Below, one piece after another: positions 9,009-18,920 of a stretch of DNA of 61,695 nucleotides; the stretch's first letter is position 1; each line of letters starts with the position of its first letter. This DNA is from Planctomycetota bacterium. GTDB taxonomy: Bacteria; Planctomycetota; UBA1135; GCA-002686595. Both the position numbers and the translations under genes were made by a program. The notes under the pieces were generated by a model, which was not told where the DNA came from, searched no databases, and was given only the letters and a program-made list of their open reading frames with translations. Location of the stretch: the NCBI GenBank assembly GCA_016779205.1, contig JADHOC010000026.1, positions 1 through 61,695 on the forward strand. Reading direction: 5' to 3'.

Positions 9009-9656
9009 TCAGTCGAGCTTCGGCGGCGGGAAGGCCGCGTGGGCGCGGAGAGTCATCCGCGCCCGTTTCTCGATATCGACCTCGGTGAAGATCGGCTCCA
9101 TCGCATTCTGGGGAAGATGGAGTTTCTGCGTCAAAGCGTCCGTGAGGAGCTCCACGGGCACGTCGTCGGGCAGCATGAGGGGCTCCTCGGTCCGTGCGTC
9201 GAGGGCCTCGCGGAGGTCGTTTCGCATGGCCTCCTCCTGGGCGTGGTCCAGGGGGACCTCCTCCAGGGGCCTCGCGCTGACCTTGCGGTAGAGCCGGTCC
9301 GAGGGGACCTCCTCCACGTCGAAGCGGCCCAGCCCGAAGAGCCAGATGAAGTAGCGCCCATCGGGGGTCTTCTCGTGCCGGGCGATCTCACCGACCCCTG
9401 ACACGTGGAGGATCCGGGGGGCGAGCTCCTCTTCACCGTCGACGGTGGGCTCCTGCCCCTCGAGCACGGTGCCCATGGCGAGCCTCCCCTGGCCGTCGAG
9501 CACGTCGTCGATCATCTGCCGGTAGCGCGGCTCGAAGACGTGCAGGGGGAGGATCTGGCGCGGGAGAAGGAAGACGCCCTTGAGCGGGAACATCGGCAGG
9601 ATGCTCGCCGGTCGGGGGTCTTCTTCGGGGGGCCAGACGTCAGGGATCTCCGTCAT
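9009..9656 (-). CDS. Lon N-terminal (substrate-binding) domain protein
   Basis: A 215-residue protein made of the Lon N-domain alone, without ATPase or protease. Family features are LPMFPLKGVFLLPRQILPLHVFEPRYR near the start, then the LAMGTVL and GVGEIARHEKTPDGRY segments of the beta-rich fold, with a helical C-terminal half. Stand-alone versions are widespread in bacteria, and their role is unknown beyond likely peptide or protein binding. I chose the ATG at 9656; a GTG two codons upstream (9662) is possible. Confidence 0.88.
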   Translation of the reverse strand: MTEIPDVWPPEEDPRPASILPMFPLKGVFLLPRQILPLHVFEPRYRQMIDDVLDGQGRLAMGTVLEGQEPTVDGEEELAPRILHVSGVGEIARHEKTPDGRYFIWLFGLGRFDVEEVPSDRLYRKVSARPLEEVPLDHAQEEAMRNDLREALDARTEEPLMLPDDVPVELLTDALTQKLHLPQNAMEPIFTEVDIEKRARMTLRAHAAFPPPKLD

Positions 9657-9762
9657 GACCACAAGCTAGGGCCTGCTGCGCTCCTTGGAACCCTGCGGGC
9701 CCGGGGAATCCACGCCGCGGACCCTGCGGTCCTCCCCTGGCGCACCGATCGCCAGGCGCGCC

Positions 9763-10590
9763 TCAGGCGTGCTCGAGCAGGGCCATGACCTCGATCGCGT
9801 CCCGGTCGCGCCCGTGCCGGCGCAGGGCTGCCGCGAGATTGCGGAGCTGACGGGTGAGCATCTCTGCGTCGGTTGCGGGCTCGAACCAGCGGGGCGACGG
9901 CGCCACCCCGAGCCGGTTGAGGCGCCTCACGCAGGCCGCTTCCGTCAGCTGCGTGCCGCCGCCGAAGGGGTCCAGGATCTGCTGGCTCGACTCCCCGCGG
10001 ATGAGGAGCAGGACCTGCGCGGGGAAGGGGAGGAGGGCCACATCGAGCCCGGCTCGCCGGCCCACGAGTGCGTAGATGGCGCACAGGGTCAGCGGCAGTC
10101 CGCGCCGGTCTTCCACCGCGCGTGTGAGGGAAACGTGGAGGGCGTTGTGGAAGTCGTTGCTGGCTCCCATGAGCCCCGCTTCGCCCGCCAGGACCTGCTG
10201 GAGGGCGGCCCCGGCCTCCTCCGCCGTCGCGCTGGGGCCCATCCGGTCGCGGGTGGCGGCTGCCCAGGCGTCCAGCGTGCTGGCGATGTCCAGGGCCGGG
10301 TCCGCGGCCCCGAGCACCTCGTCGATGGCCAGCAGGCCCGGCTCGAGGGAGGCGCCGGGGTCGAGCAGCAGCTCGCGGAGCTGGTCGAGCCCGCGCCGCC
10401 GCCGGAGCTCGATCAGCACCTGTCGGGCCCGGGCGCGCAGGACCGGCTCTGGCCCGTCGGCGGCCCGTCGGAGGGCCGGTATCGCGGCCGCGCCGAGCTC
10501 CAACAGGGCCGCCTTCACCGTCCTGCGGGAGGTGGCGGAGCTGTCTCCGAGGAGCGGCACGAGGGTTTCGGGGGAGGGCGGCTGGGGCAT
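9763..10590 (-). CDS. SirB1/transglutaminase-like family protein
   Basis: A 275-residue protein from the ATG at 10590; the longer frame upstream is low-complexity. Residues 1-75 contain HEAT-like helices. The SirB1 (Transglut_core2) region follows, with NALHVSLTRAVEDRRGLPLTLCAIYALVGRRAG and PAQVLLLIRG. A helical TPR-like tail ends the protein. In this family a Cys-His pair typical of transglutaminases is often lost; here a Cys lies in the LPLTLCAIY segment. Function is not established. It is divergent from the thiolase gene. Confidence 0.82.
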   Translation of the reverse strand: MPQPPSPETLVPLLGDSSATSRRTVKAALLELGAAAIPALRRAADGPEPVLRARARQVLIELRRRRGLDQLRELLLDPGASLEPGLLAIDEVLGAADPALDIASTLDAWAAATRDRMGPSATAEEAGAALQQVLAGEAGLMGASNDFHNALHVSLTRAVEDRRGLPLTLCAIYALVGRRAGLDVALLPFPAQVLLLIRGESSQQILDPFGGGTQLTEAACVRRLNRLGVAPSPRWFEPATDAEMLTRQLRNLAAALRRHGRDRDAIEVMALLEHA

Positions 10591-10841
10591 CGGATCAGCG
10601 AGGACTTCGCCGGGGGCGTCCGGGCTGGCGCAGCTAGCCCGAAAATCCGCGCCAATAGGGCCGGAGGGGGCCCCAGGGAAGGATGGCGTAAATGGGTGCG
10701 GGGTGCTGGCGGACTGAGATTGCCCGCCCTGAGCCCTCCCCTTATCCTCTTTGCCCGGAAAACGGCTTGGGGGCCCCCCGCGGGGCCTTCGCCGGCCCCG
10801 GCCCGCGCCTGCCAGTCGCACCCCCTCACCACGCCGCCTCC

Positions 10842-12062
10842 ATGGAAAACGCACCCAGCCAGGGCCCCGAGCGGGTCGCCGTCGTCGCGGCCAAGCGCAC
10901 GCCGATCGGCAAGTACCTGGGATCCTTCGCGGACCTGAGCGCGGCGGACCTGGGGGTCGAGGCCGTGCGCGCAGCGCTGGCTGCGGGAGGCGTCGGGGCA
11001 GCCTCCGTGGGGGAGGTCTTCATGGGCAACGGCCGACAGGCTGGCGGCGGGCCCAACGTGGCGCGTCAGATCTCGGTCCGCGCGGGCATCCCCGAGACCA
11101 CCTGCGCGACCACCATCAACATGGCGTGCGGCTCAGGCCTGAAGTCCATCGTCCTCGCGGCGGATGCGATCCGTCGTGGTGAGGTGGACGTCGCGGTTGC
11201 CGGCGGCACGGAGTCCATGAGCGGGCTGCCCTTCTATCTCCCGAAGATGCGGCGCGGGTACCGGCTCGGATCGGCGCCCCTGGTGGACGCCATGTACAAG
11301 GACGGCTTCGACTGCCCCCTCGCCGACATGGTGATGGGGGAGACCGCGGAGAAGCTGGCCCAGGAGCTCGGGATCACCCGGGACGAGCAGGACGCCTTCG
11401 CGGTGGAGAGCCAGCGGAAGGCCGGCGCCGCGATCGAGGCGGGACGATTCGCCGCGGAGCTGGCTCCGGTGGTCGTGAAGTCCCGCAAGGGCGAGGTGAC
11501 GGTGGACGCGGATGAGCACCCGCGCCCGGACGCGACCCTTGAGAAGGTGGGGCGCCTGCCCGCTGTGTTCGGCAAGCGGTACGAGGGCAACGGGACGGTG
11601 ACGCCCGGCAACGCGAGCGGGATCACCGACGGCGCCTCCGCCCTCGTGCTGGCGTCCGAATCGGCCTGCGAGCGCAACGGCTGGTCCCCCTTGGCCTGGG
11701 TGGGGCGCGCGGCGCAGTCGGGGGTGGACCCGACGGTCATGGGGCTCGGACCCGTCCCTGCCTGCGGTCGCCTCGAGGAGTTCACCGGGCGCGCGGCCCG
11801 GGACTACGACCTCGTGGAGCTCAACGAGGCCTTCGCGGCCCAGGTCCTCGCCTGTGATCGCGACCTCGGGCTCGACCACGACCGGCTCAACGTCAACGGG
11901 GGCGCCATCGCCCTCGGCCACCCCATCGGCGCCACCGGCGCTCGCATCGTCACGACGATGCTCCACGAACTCACCCGGCGGGGGGGCGAGCACGCGCTCG
12001 CGACCCTCTGCATCTCCGGCGGCATGGGCCTGGCGGTCGCGTTCGACCGCACGGGCCTCTGA
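10842..12062 (+). CDS. Thiolase family acetyl-CoA C-acyltransferase
   Basis: A 406-residue thiolase, which condenses or cleaves acyl-CoA with CoA. The nucleophilic cysteine is Cys96 in [11 protein letters not shown]; the catalytic His is in [10 protein letters not shown] and the second Cys in LCISGGMG near the C-terminus. The start is the ATG at 10842, 50 codons inside the longest frame, where the thiolase fold begins. It leads a plus-strand run with 3-hydroxyacyl-CoA dehydrogenase and enoyl-CoA hydratase genes, suggesting fatty-acid or short-chain acyl-CoA metabolism. Direction of flux cannot be read from sequence. Confidence 0.93.
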   Translation: MENAPSQGPERVAVVAAKRTPIGKYLGSFADLSAADLGVEAVRAALAAGGVGAASVGEVFMGNGRQAGGGPNVARQISVRAGIPETTCATTINMACGSGLKSIVLAADAIRRGEVDVAVAGGTESMSGLPFYLPKMRRGYRLGSAPLVDAMYKDGFDCPLADMVMGETAEKLAQELGITRDEQDAFAVESQRKAGAAIEAGRFAAELAPVVVKSRKGEVTVDADEHPRPDATLEKVGRLPAVFGKRYEGNGTVTPGNASGITDGASALVLASESACERNGWSPLAWVGRAAQSGVDPTVMGLGPVPACGRLEEFTGRAARDYDLVELNEAFAAQVLACDRDLGLDHDRLNVNGGAIALGHPIGATGARIVTTMLHELTRRGGEHALATLCISGGMGLAVAFDRTGL

Positions 12063-12121
12063 ACGCCGACCCACCAAGAAGCTGTCCTGGCCTTCGCCCG
12101 GACCACGCACCACCCATTCAC

Positions 12122-13015
12122 ATGCAGATCAAGAAAGTCGGCGTCGTCGGTTGCGGCCTCATGGGCCACGGAATCGTCCAGGTCGCGGCCCAAGGGGGCT
12201 GCGAGGTCATCGCGCTCGAGTCCGAGCAGGCCTTCCTCGACAAGGGCCTCGCCCGGGTCGACAAGAGCCTCGCCAAGCTCGCCAGCAAGAACGTCGAGAA
12301 GGGCAAGATGGACCAGGCGGCCGCGGACGCCTGGGTCGCCGAGGTGCGCGGTCGCATCTCCGGTACCACCGACCGCAGCGGCGTCGCGGACTGCGACCTC
12401 GTGGTCGAGGCCATCGTCGAGAACCTCGACGTGAAGAAGGAGCTCTTCGCCTCCCTTGGCGAGATCTGCAAGCCGGAGACGGTCTTCGCCTCCAACACCT
12501 CCTCCTTCCCGATCGGGGAGATGGCCGCGGCCTCGGGGCGCCCCTCGCGCTTCGTCGGCCTGCACTTCTTCAACCCGGTTCAGCTCATGCGCCTGGTCGA
12601 GGTGGTCCGCACCGACGACACCGACGAGGACGTCTTCGAGGCCTCCAAGGCCTTCGGCGCCGCCTGCGGCAAGACCCCCGTGTCCTGCAAGGACACCCCG
12701 GGCTTCGTGGTCAACCGCCTGCTCGTGCCCTACATGGTGCAGGCCATCGACATGCTCGACCGCGGCGACGCCTCCAAGGAGGACATCGACGCCGCCATGC
12801 AGTTCGGCTGCGGCTACCCCATGGGCCCGCTGACGCTCACCGACTACGTGGGCCTCGACACCACCCTGTTCATTCTTCAGGGCTGGACCGAGCGCTACCC
12901 GGACGAGCCGGCCTTCAAGATCCCCGCGTCCCTCGAGCGCCTCGTGGCCGAGGGCAAGCTCGGTCGCAAGACGGGCGAGGGCTACTACAAGTGGGAGGGC
13001 GACAAGAAGGCATGA
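12122..13015 (+). CDS. 3-hydroxyacyl-CoA / 3-hydroxybutyryl-CoA dehydrogenase
   Basis: A 297-residue NAD(P)-dependent dehydrogenase of the PaaH/Hbd type. The Rossmann motif GCGLMG is at residues 10-15, with SNTSSFPI and the catalytic HFFNPVQLM segment (His-Asn), then [14 protein letters not shown] at the start of the C-terminal helical domain. It interconverts 3-hydroxyacyl-CoA and 3-oxoacyl-CoA, the step before thiolase. The stop overlaps the start of the following cyclophilin gene by four bases (ATGA), which implies translational coupling. Confidence 0.94.
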   Translation: MQIKKVGVVGCGLMGHGIVQVAAQGGCEVIALESEQAFLDKGLARVDKSLAKLASKNVEKGKMDQAAADAWVAEVRGRISGTTDRSGVADCDLVVEAIVENLDVKKELFASLGEICKPETVFASNTSSFPIGEMAAASGRPSRFVGLHFFNPVQLMRLVEVVRTDDTDEDVFEASKAFGAACGKTPVSCKDTPGFVVNRLLVPYMVQAIDMLDRGDASKEDIDAAMQFGCGYPMGPLTLTDYVGLDTTLFILQGWTERYPDEPAFKIPASLERLVAEGKLGRKTGEGYYKWEGDKKA

Positions 13016-14052
13016 TCGCCGGTCTGCTCGCCCCCGCCCTCGCCGCCGCCCTGATCGGGCCCGGCTCGAGTGGAGCCTCCGTCGCCAGCCCGGCGCCGGT
13101 GCTCTCCGCTGCGTCCGCCAGCCAGCGGGGGGTCGAGCTCTCCGCGACCATCCCGCCGCTCTTCCTCGAGGGCGAGCCGTTCGTCGTGTCCCTCGAGATC
13201 ACGGCGACCGGCGACTCCCCTGTAGATCTGCCCGCCTGGATGCTCACGCCCGCCGCGTGGTCCGCGAGTCGCAAGGCCCTCCAGCGACGCCCGAAGAAGG
13301 CCAGCGTCCCGCTGCAGCCCGGCCAGGTGCTGGCCGTGACCCTCGACCTGGCGCCCCTGATCCAGGAGCGCTTTGCCCAGCCGACCGACTTCTCCCTCGC
13401 CGTCGAAGGCGCGAAGGACACGAAGCAGGACGTGATCTGGCTCGGCGCACCCGAGGCCGACATCGACTACTCCACGCTCTCCGGCAGCCTCCTGGAGGAC
13501 TACCAGGTCGTGCTCTTCACCAGCGGGGGCCCGATCTGGGTGGAGCTCTGGCCGGATGTGGCGCCGAACCACGTGCGGAACTTCCTCGACCTGTGCGACT
13601 CGGGCTTCTACGAGGGTTCGCCGTTCCATCGCGTGATCCCGGGCTTCATGGCCCAGGCGGGCCGGTCGAAGGACGAGAAGCCGGCCCCGCGCAAGGTGCA
13701 GGCGGAGTTCAACAGCCGCCGCCACGTGGCGGGGGTGCTGTCCGCGGCGCGCCTTGGGAACGACATGGACTCGGCCGAGAGCGAGTTCTTCATCGTCCAC
13801 CGCACGTCGCCGCACCTGGACGGGACCTATAGCGCCTTCGGGCAGGTCCTCACCGGGATGGAGGCCGTCGAGGCTATCGTTGACACGGTGGAGAAGAACG
13901 ACCGTCTCCTCGAGAAGCTCAAGAAGGGGGGCGTGCGGATCGACGATCGGAACCCCCAGGTCGCCATGGCGCTCCACGACCCCTTCCCCCTTCAGACCAT
14001 CGACAGGGCCGTGGTCGTCCGTGCGACCAAGTCCCGGCCCAAGAAGAAGTGA
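13012..14052 (+). CDS. Exported peptidylprolyl isomerase (cyclophilin) with N-terminal beta domain
   Basis: A 346-residue protein. Residues 1-22 are an Ala/Leu-rich signal-like segment, 35-150 an uncharacterised beta-rich domain and about 165-346 a cyclophilin domain. The cyclophilin active-site segment [11 protein letters not shown] with the catalytic Arg, SEFFIVH and [11 protein letters not shown] are visible. SEFF replaces the usual SQFF. It probably assists folding outside the cytoplasm. The ATG overlaps the dehydrogenase stop, an odd partner for a folding enzyme. A second cyclophilin follows after 67 bases. Confidence 0.88.
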   Translation: MIAGLLAPALAAALIGPGSSGASVASPAPVLSAASASQRGVELSATIPPLFLEGEPFVVSLEITATGDSPVDLPAWMLTPAAWSASRKALQRRPKKASVPLQPGQVLAVTLDLAPLIQERFAQPTDFSLAVEGAKDTKQDVIWLGAPEADIDYSTLSGSLLEDYQVVLFTSGGPIWVELWPDVAPNHVRNFLDLCDSGFYEGSPFHRVIPGFMAQAGRSKDEKPAPRKVQAEFNSRRHVAGVLSAARLGNDMDSAESEFFIVHRTSPHLDGTYSAFGQVLTGMEAVEAIVDTVEKNDRLLEKLKKGGVRIDDRNPQVAMALHDPFPLQTIDRAVVVRATKSRPKKK

Positions 14053-14119
14053 ACCGCGACCGCGTACGCGCGGGGCTACTTCGTCCCGTCGCCGCGACCC
14101 GCAACACCCCCCGCATCCC

Positions 14120-14638
14120 ATGACTCACGAACTGAGCGGCGTCCAAGTGCGCCTCGAGACCACCGCCGGCAACATGACGGTCGAGTTCCTCACCGAGGTC
14201 GCCCCGCGCCACGCCGAGAACTTCGTCAAGCTCGCCAAGGACGGCTTCTATGACGGGACGCGATTCCACCGCGTCATCCCCGGGTTCATGATCCAGGGCG
14301 GCGACCCGAACACCAAGAAGGACGACGAGCGCATGTGGGGGACCGGCGGTCCCGGCTGGTCGGTGGACGCCGAGTTCAACGACGTGCATCACGAGCGCGG
14401 GATCCTCTCCATGGCGCGCTCCCAGGACCCGAACTCCGCCGGCAGCCAGTTCTTCGTCTGCCACGGTGAGGCGGGCTTCCTCGACGGCCAGTACACGGCG
14501 TTCGGCAAGCTCCTCGACGGGTTCGAGGTGCTGGACGAGATCGCCAACGCGCCGACGCTCCCCGGCGGCGAGGGGTCCCGCCCCAAGGAGCCCGTCACCG
14601 TCACCAAGGCCGTCGTCGTCGAGCCCACCGAGGGCTGA
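14120..14638 (+). CDS. Peptidylprolyl cis-trans isomerase, cyclophilin type (cytoplasmic)
   Basis: A compact 172-residue cyclophilin without a signal peptide. It has the complete active site: [15 protein letters not shown] (Arg, Phe, Gln), NSAGSQFFVCH and LDGQYTAFGKL. The GGP/WSVDAEFN insertion is typical of bacterial PpiB-like forms. It catalyses proline isomerisation during folding. It follows the exported cyclophilin and ends 4 bases before the enoyl-CoA hydratase start, so it is probably in the same transcript. Confidence 0.94.
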   Translation: MTHELSGVQVRLETTAGNMTVEFLTEVAPRHAENFVKLAKDGFYDGTRFHRVIPGFMIQGGDPNTKKDDERMWGTGGPGWSVDAEFNDVHHERGILSMARSQDPNSAGSQFFVCHGEAGFLDGQYTAFGKLLDGFEVLDEIANAPTLPGGEGSRPKEPVTVTKAVVVEPTEG

Positions 14639-14642
14639 TCCC

Positions 14643-15431
14643 ATGAGCTACGAGAACATCCTCTACGCGGTCGAAGGACCGATCGCCCGGGTCACCATCA
14701 ACCGCCCGGACAAGATGAACGCCCTCAACGACGCCACCCTCGGCGAGCTGAAGGACGCGTTCACGAAGGCGGGTGAGGACGACGCCGTGCGCGCGCTGCT
14801 CATCACGGGCGCGGGCGAGAAGGCCTTCGTGGCCGGCGCGGACATCAACGAGCTCCTGGCGGAGGCTGGCAGCGCCGAGGGCGCGATCCGCGTCTCGACC
14901 ACGGGCCAGGACGTCTTCCGCCTCCTCGAGCAGCTCGGCAAGCCCTCCGTGGCCATGGTCAACGGCTTCGCCCTGGGCGGCGGCTGCGAGCTCGCGCTCG
15001 CCTGCACCCTGCGGACCGCCTCCAGCAAGGCGCGCTTCGGCCTTCCGGAGGCCAGCCTCGGCATCGTGCCGGGCTACGGCGGCAGCCAGCGCCTCTCCCG
15101 CATCGCGGGTCCGGGCGTGGCCCGGGAGTGGGTCTTGACCGGGGACATGTTCGGCGCCGACGAGGCCCATCGGGTCGGCGTCGTGAACCGCGTCTTTGCG
15201 CCCGAGGAGCTGGAGGAGGGGACCCAGAAGCTCCTCAAGAGCATCGTCACCAAGGGCCCCGTGGCCCTGCGCTTCTGCATGGACCTCGTGCTGTCCGGCT
15301 GGGACCTCGACCAGACCCAGGGCGAGGCGTTGGAGGCCGAGTACTTCGGCAAGGCCGCCCTGACGGAGGACATGCGCGAAGGAATGAGCGCGTTCCTCGA
15401 GAAGCGTCGCCCGGAGTTCAAGGGCCGCTGA
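14643..15431 (+). CDS. Enoyl-CoA hydratase/isomerase (crotonase family)
   Basis: A 262-residue crotonase-fold enzyme. The CoA-binding segment AFVAGADINEL and oxyanion-hole sequence FALGGGCELALAC are present, followed by the second catalytic region FGLPEASLGIVPGYGGSQRL, which holds both glutamates expected of hydratases. It would hydrate 2-enoyl-CoA to 3-hydroxyacyl-CoA, feeding the nearby dehydrogenase and thiolases. Four bases separate it from the upstream cyclophilin. Two hairpins follow its stop. Confidence 0.93.
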   Translation: MSYENILYAVEGPIARVTINRPDKMNALNDATLGELKDAFTKAGEDDAVRALLITGAGEKAFVAGADINELLAEAGSAEGAIRVSTTGQDVFRLLEQLGKPSVAMVNGFALGGGCELALACTLRTASSKARFGLPEASLGIVPGYGGSQRLSRIAGPGVAREWVLTGDMFGADEAHRVGVVNRVFAPEELEEGTQKLLKSIVTKGPVALRFCMDLVLSGWDLDQTQGEALEAEYFGKAALTEDMREGMSAFLEKRRPEFKGR

Positions 15432-15487
15432 GGCCCGAGCGCGGGCCTCACCCGCGCGTCGACTGGCCCGCCGAGGTTCGGCGGGCC
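15431..15487 (+). terminator. Two tandem GC hairpins after the enoyl-CoA hydratase
   Basis: A 7-bp hairpin (arms 15431-15437 and 15442-15448) starts on the stop codon, and a perfect 10-bp hairpin with a 3-base loop (arms 15465-15474 and 15478-15487) follows. Only a weak CCTCTTC pyrimidine stretch comes after, so they may attenuate rather than end transcription before the second thiolase. Confidence 0.45.
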
Positions 15488-15567
15488 GGACCTCTTCACC
15501 AGATCACAAGGCGGGCGCCTCGCGCCCCGTACCGAGCGGGCCTGTGGCCCCACCAGAGAGCATCAAC

Positions 15568-16773
15568 ATGAGCAACGAAGTCGTCATCGTCGGCGGGGCA
15601 CGGACCCCCATGGCCGAGTACTCAGGCACCCCCGGGTTCGGCAAGCTGAAGGGCGTCAGCGCCATCGACCTCGCCGCGCACGCCTCCAAGGCGGCCATCG
15701 AGCGCTCGAAGATCGCCGCGGACACCATTGACCACACCATCGTTGGTAACGCGCTCCAGACGTCCAACGACGCGATCTACGGCGCGCGCCACGTGGCGCT
15801 CAAGGCGGGCCTGCCCCAGACCGTGCCCGCCCTGACGGTCAACCGGCTCTGCGGCTCGGGCATCCAGTCGATCGTGAGCGCCGCCCAGCTGATCAAGCTC
15901 GGTGAGGCCACGACGGTCCTCGCGGGCGGCATGGAGAACATGAGCCAGGCGCCCTACGTGCTCCACGGGGCGCGGGACGGCTTCAAGTTCGGCGTGCAGC
16001 CGAACCTCGAGGACCTGCTCTTCGCGAGCCTCTACGACCCCTACGGCGACACCTACATGGCGCAGACGGCCGAGGCCATCGCCCGCCGGCTCGAGATCTC
16101 CCGGGAGGAGCAGGACGAGTTCGCCCTGCGGAGCCACAAGCTCGGCGCCGAGGCCGTGGCCGCGGGCCGCTTCGCCGAGGAGATCGCCCCGGTGATCATC
16201 CCCAACCGTCGGGGCGACATCACCGTCGACACCGACGACCACATCAAGCCGGACTCGACCATCGAGGGCCTCGCCAAGCTGCGCGCCGCCTTCGGCAAGG
16301 AGGGCACCGTCACGGCGGGGAACGCCAGCGGCATCGTGGACGGCGCCGCCATGGTGGTCTGCACCACCGCTGACCGGGCGCAGGCCGACGGCCTGGACGT
16401 GATGGGCATCGTGCGCGGCTACTCGTGCGTGGGCGTGGACCCCAAGGAAATGGGCATCGGCCCGGTGCCGGCCATCAAGGTCCTCCTGGAGGAGGCGGGC
16501 ATGACCGCGGGCGACATCGACTACTTCGAGATCAACGAGGCCTTCAGCGCCCAGTACCTGGGCTGCGAGAAGGAGCTGGAGCTCGACCGGGACCGCTGCA
16601 ACGTGAACGGCGGCGCCATCAGCCTGGGGCACCCGCTCGGCGCCACGGGGACCCGCCTCGTGCTCACCCTCCTCTATCAGCTCCGCCGCTCGGGCAAGAA
16701 GTTCGGCGTGGCCTCGGCCTGTATCGGCGGCGGCCAGGGGATCGCGATCCTCGTGGAGAACCCCGCGGCCTGA
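15568..16773 (+). CDS. Thiolase family acetyl-CoA acetyltransferase
   Basis: A 401-residue thiolase with Cys95 in NRLCGSGIQSI as nucleophile, GHPLGATGTR carrying the catalytic His and SACIGGGQG with the second Cys. I chose the ATG at 15568, which has GAGAG about 8 bases upstream, over a GTG eight codons earlier. It differs clearly from the first thiolase of the cluster, for example in the PYGDTYMAQTAEAIAR segment, so the two probably differ in chain-length preference. An acetoacetyl-CoA thiolase role is plausible but unproven. Confidence 0.93.
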   Translation: MSNEVVIVGGARTPMAEYSGTPGFGKLKGVSAIDLAAHASKAAIERSKIAADTIDHTIVGNALQTSNDAIYGARHVALKAGLPQTVPALTVNRLCGSGIQSIVSAAQLIKLGEATTVLAGGMENMSQAPYVLHGARDGFKFGVQPNLEDLLFASLYDPYGDTYMAQTAEAIARRLEISREEQDEFALRSHKLGAEAVAAGRFAEEIAPVIIPNRRGDITVDTDDHIKPDSTIEGLAKLRAAFGKEGTVTAGNASGIVDGAAMVVCTTADRAQADGLDVMGIVRGYSCVGVDPKEMGIGPVPAIKVLLEEAGMTAGDIDYFEINEAFSAQYLGCEKELELDRDRCNVNGGAISLGHPLGATGTRLVLTLLYQLRRSGKKFGVASACIGGGQGIAILVENPAA

Positions 16774-16869
16774 CCCCTGCCCCTGCACCCGCCGCGCACC
16801 CACGCGGCAATGATCTCGTGCCCTGGCCCGCTGTTGCGGACCAGGCCGCGAGGCGAGGACGACCCAAGA

Positions 16870-18870
16870 ATGAACAAGCTGATCCACGAGAACGAAGCTG
16901 GCGAGCGCGTCGTGCGCCTCTCGCCCGGCAAGCGCGTGCTCTTCCTGACCAAGGACCTCGAGCTCATCCGCAGGCAGCTGCGCGGTGAGATCGACCTCTC
17001 CATGGCGGACGTGGACCCGGCGGACCTGCTCGACGACATCAACACCGACACCATGACCCCGGCGTGGGTCTGCTTCCGTCACCGGCCGGAGGACATCGCC
17101 CTCGACGCCTACGCGGGCCTGCTTGACGAGAACGGTGAGCGGGTCTTCGGGACGCGGGCGCTGATGGACGGCGGGTTCGAGGTGATCGTCAGCGGCAAGC
17201 GCAAGGGCACCGGGTCCTCCAGGGAGACCGCGCCCCAATGCGAGAAGTGGTCCGGCATCGGGCTGGTGATCGCGCACTCGTTCGCGCCCATCCACGAGCG
17301 CAACAACCTCAACCTCGGCCAGCTGATGGCGGGGTACGACGTCCTCGAGCGCCTGCAGGCCGGCGAGGACGTGCCGCTGGAGAACCTCACGGGCGAGTAC
17401 GACCCGATCACCCGCGTCATGCTGGAGTCCGGCGGCCTCTTCCCCTTCGCGAAGATGTACGCCGCTGGCGAGGTCGAGGTCCCGGTGCCCACGACCGCTG
17501 CTCGGCCCATGACGATGGGGGAGAAGATCCTCGCCTCGAAGGTCGTCGGCGCCGAGGGCGCGGTCTCCCTTCAGCCGGGGGACGTCTGCCTGGTCAAGGT
17601 CGACGGTGGATACAGCCACGAGTTCACCACGGCCCAGGTGCACCACTTCCTGGGGCAGGAGTACGGGGACGACTACGAGGTCCAGAACCCGACCAAGTTC
17701 GCCATCTTCGAGGACCACCTGCTCTACGCCACCGGCGTGGAGCGGATGAAGCCGTTCACCGCCGACATCGAGACCCTCCGGCGCCTACAGAACGAGTTCC
17801 AGAGCCACACGGGTGTGCGTGACTACTCGGCCGAGGACGGCGTCTCGCCGGGCATCTGCCACCAGGTCGCGCGGGAGGAGTTCGTGGACCCCGGTGACTT
17901 CATCCAGGCCACCGACAGCCACACCTGCATGGGCGGGGGCAGCAACGCGCTCACCTACGGCGTGGGGGCGACGGAGTACGCCGGGCTGATCTCGGCCGGC
18001 TTCACCTTCGTGCAGGTCCCCGAGTCCATCCGCTTCGAGCTCGTCGGCGAGCTCGACGCAGGCTGCACGGCGAAGGACGTGATGCTCCACATCCTGGACA
18101 CCTACGCCAAGCGCGAGGACACCCTCGACCGGGTCATGGAGTTCGGGGGGCCAGGGCTCGCGACGCTCACGCCGGACGAGCGGGCCACGCTCTGCAACAT
18201 GGCCACCGAGTGCTCCGCCAAGTCGGGCATCTGCGAGGGTGATGAGGCTCTGGCCCAGTGGCTGTCGCCCCGCCGGGGCGGCCGGTCCCCGGAGGCCATC
18301 GCGGCCGACTTCGTCGCGCCGGACCCCGGCGCCGAGTACGCGGGCGGCGTCCACACGGTCGATCTCTCGGCGCTCAAGCCCATGGTGGCCGAGCCCGGGG
18401 ACCCCACCTACGGCAAGGACATCGCGGACCTGGGCGACGTCAAGATCGACATCGCCTACGCCGGCTCCTGCACCGCGGGTAAGGCCGACGACTTCGAGTT
18501 CTACGCTGCGGTCCTCAAGGACGCGCTGGACGCGGGCCGCAAGGTCGCCGACGGGGTGACCATGGTCGTGCAGTACGGGTCGACCGCTGTCCGGGACTAC
18601 GCCCGCGACCGGGGCTTCGACGCGATCTTCCGCGAGGCCGGGGTGGAGGTCATCTCCCCGGGTTGCGGCGCCTGCATCGGCTGCGGGCCGGGCGTCTCTG
18701 ACAACGCCGAGCAGGTCTCGGTCAGCGCTATCAACCGGAACTTCCGGGGCCGCAGTGGCCCCGGCCAGCTCTACCTCGCCTCCCCGCTCACGGTCGCCGC
18801 CAGCGCGATCGAGGGGCGGATCGTTGCTTACACCCCGGGGATGTTCCGATCCCCGGTCCCGACCGCCTGA
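16870..18870 (+). CDS. Aconitase-family hydratase with swivel domain first (domain 4-1-2-3 order)
   Basis: A 666-residue fusion. Residues about 18-200 match the LeuD/aconitase swivel: DDINTDTMTP, then GTGSSRETAP and AHSFAPIHERNN. Residues about 225-666 match LeuC/aconitase domains 1-3: MTMGEKILA, VKVDGGYSHEFT, GICHQV, ATDSHTCMGG and the cluster motif GCGACIGCGPG. The [4Fe-4S] cysteines are therefore present. AcnA has the swivel last and AcnB has it after a HEAT domain; this protein resembles AcnB without HEAT. With the isocitrate/isopropylmalate-type dehydrogenase 50 bases downstream, it most likely converts citrate to isocitrate, but isopropylmalate or homoaconitate is possible. The start is the ATG at 16870. 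Confidence 0.88.
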   Translation: MNKLIHENEAGERVVRLSPGKRVLFLTKDLELIRRQLRGEIDLSMADVDPADLLDDINTDTMTPAWVCFRHRPEDIALDAYAGLLDENGERVFGTRALMDGGFEVIVSGKRKGTGSSRETAPQCEKWSGIGLVIAHSFAPIHERNNLNLGQLMAGYDVLERLQAGEDVPLENLTGEYDPITRVMLESGGLFPFAKMYAAGEVEVPVPTTAARPMTMGEKILASKVVGAEGAVSLQPGDVCLVKVDGGYSHEFTTAQVHHFLGQEYGDDYEVQNPTKFAIFEDHLLYATGVERMKPFTADIETLRRLQNEFQSHTGVRDYSAEDGVSPGICHQVAREEFVDPGDFIQATDSHTCMGGGSNALTYGVGATEYAGLISAGFTFVQVPESIRFELVGELDAGCTAKDVMLHILDTYAKREDTLDRVMEFGGPGLATLTPDERATLCNMATECSAKSGICEGDEALAQWLSPRRGGRSPEAIAADFVAPDPGAEYAGGVHTVDLSALKPMVAEPGDPTYGKDIADLGDVKIDIAYAGSCTAGKADDFEFYAAVLKDALDAGRKVADGVTMVVQYGSTAVRDYARDRGFDAIFREAGVEVISPGCGACIGCGPGVSDNAEQVSVSAINRNFRGRSGPGQLYLASPLTVAASAIEGRIVAYTPGMFRSPVPTA

Positions 18871-18890
18871 GCGGTCTCATCTGATTGGTC

Positions 18891-18904
18891 GCCCGCGCGC
18901 GGGC
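18891..18904. repeat. 14-bp perfect palindrome between hydratase and dehydrogenase genes
   Basis: GCCCGCGCGCGGGC occupies the middle of the 50-base gap. It can form a short hairpin in RNA or act as a dyad for a protein; no function is evident. Confidence 0.3.
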
Positions 18905-18920
18905 CCACCCCCAAGGTTCC

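Noticed and set aside
9685..10938. 417-codon plus frame opposite the SirB1-like gene
   Set aside because: Antisense, low-complexity and running into the thiolase start region.
15622..17718. 698-codon open frame on the minus strand opposite a thiolase and the aconitase-family gene
   Set aside because: Translation is Ala/Leu/Arg/Gly/His/Val-rich without domains, and the plus strand carries two complete enzymes. GC-rich DNA creates such antisense frames.
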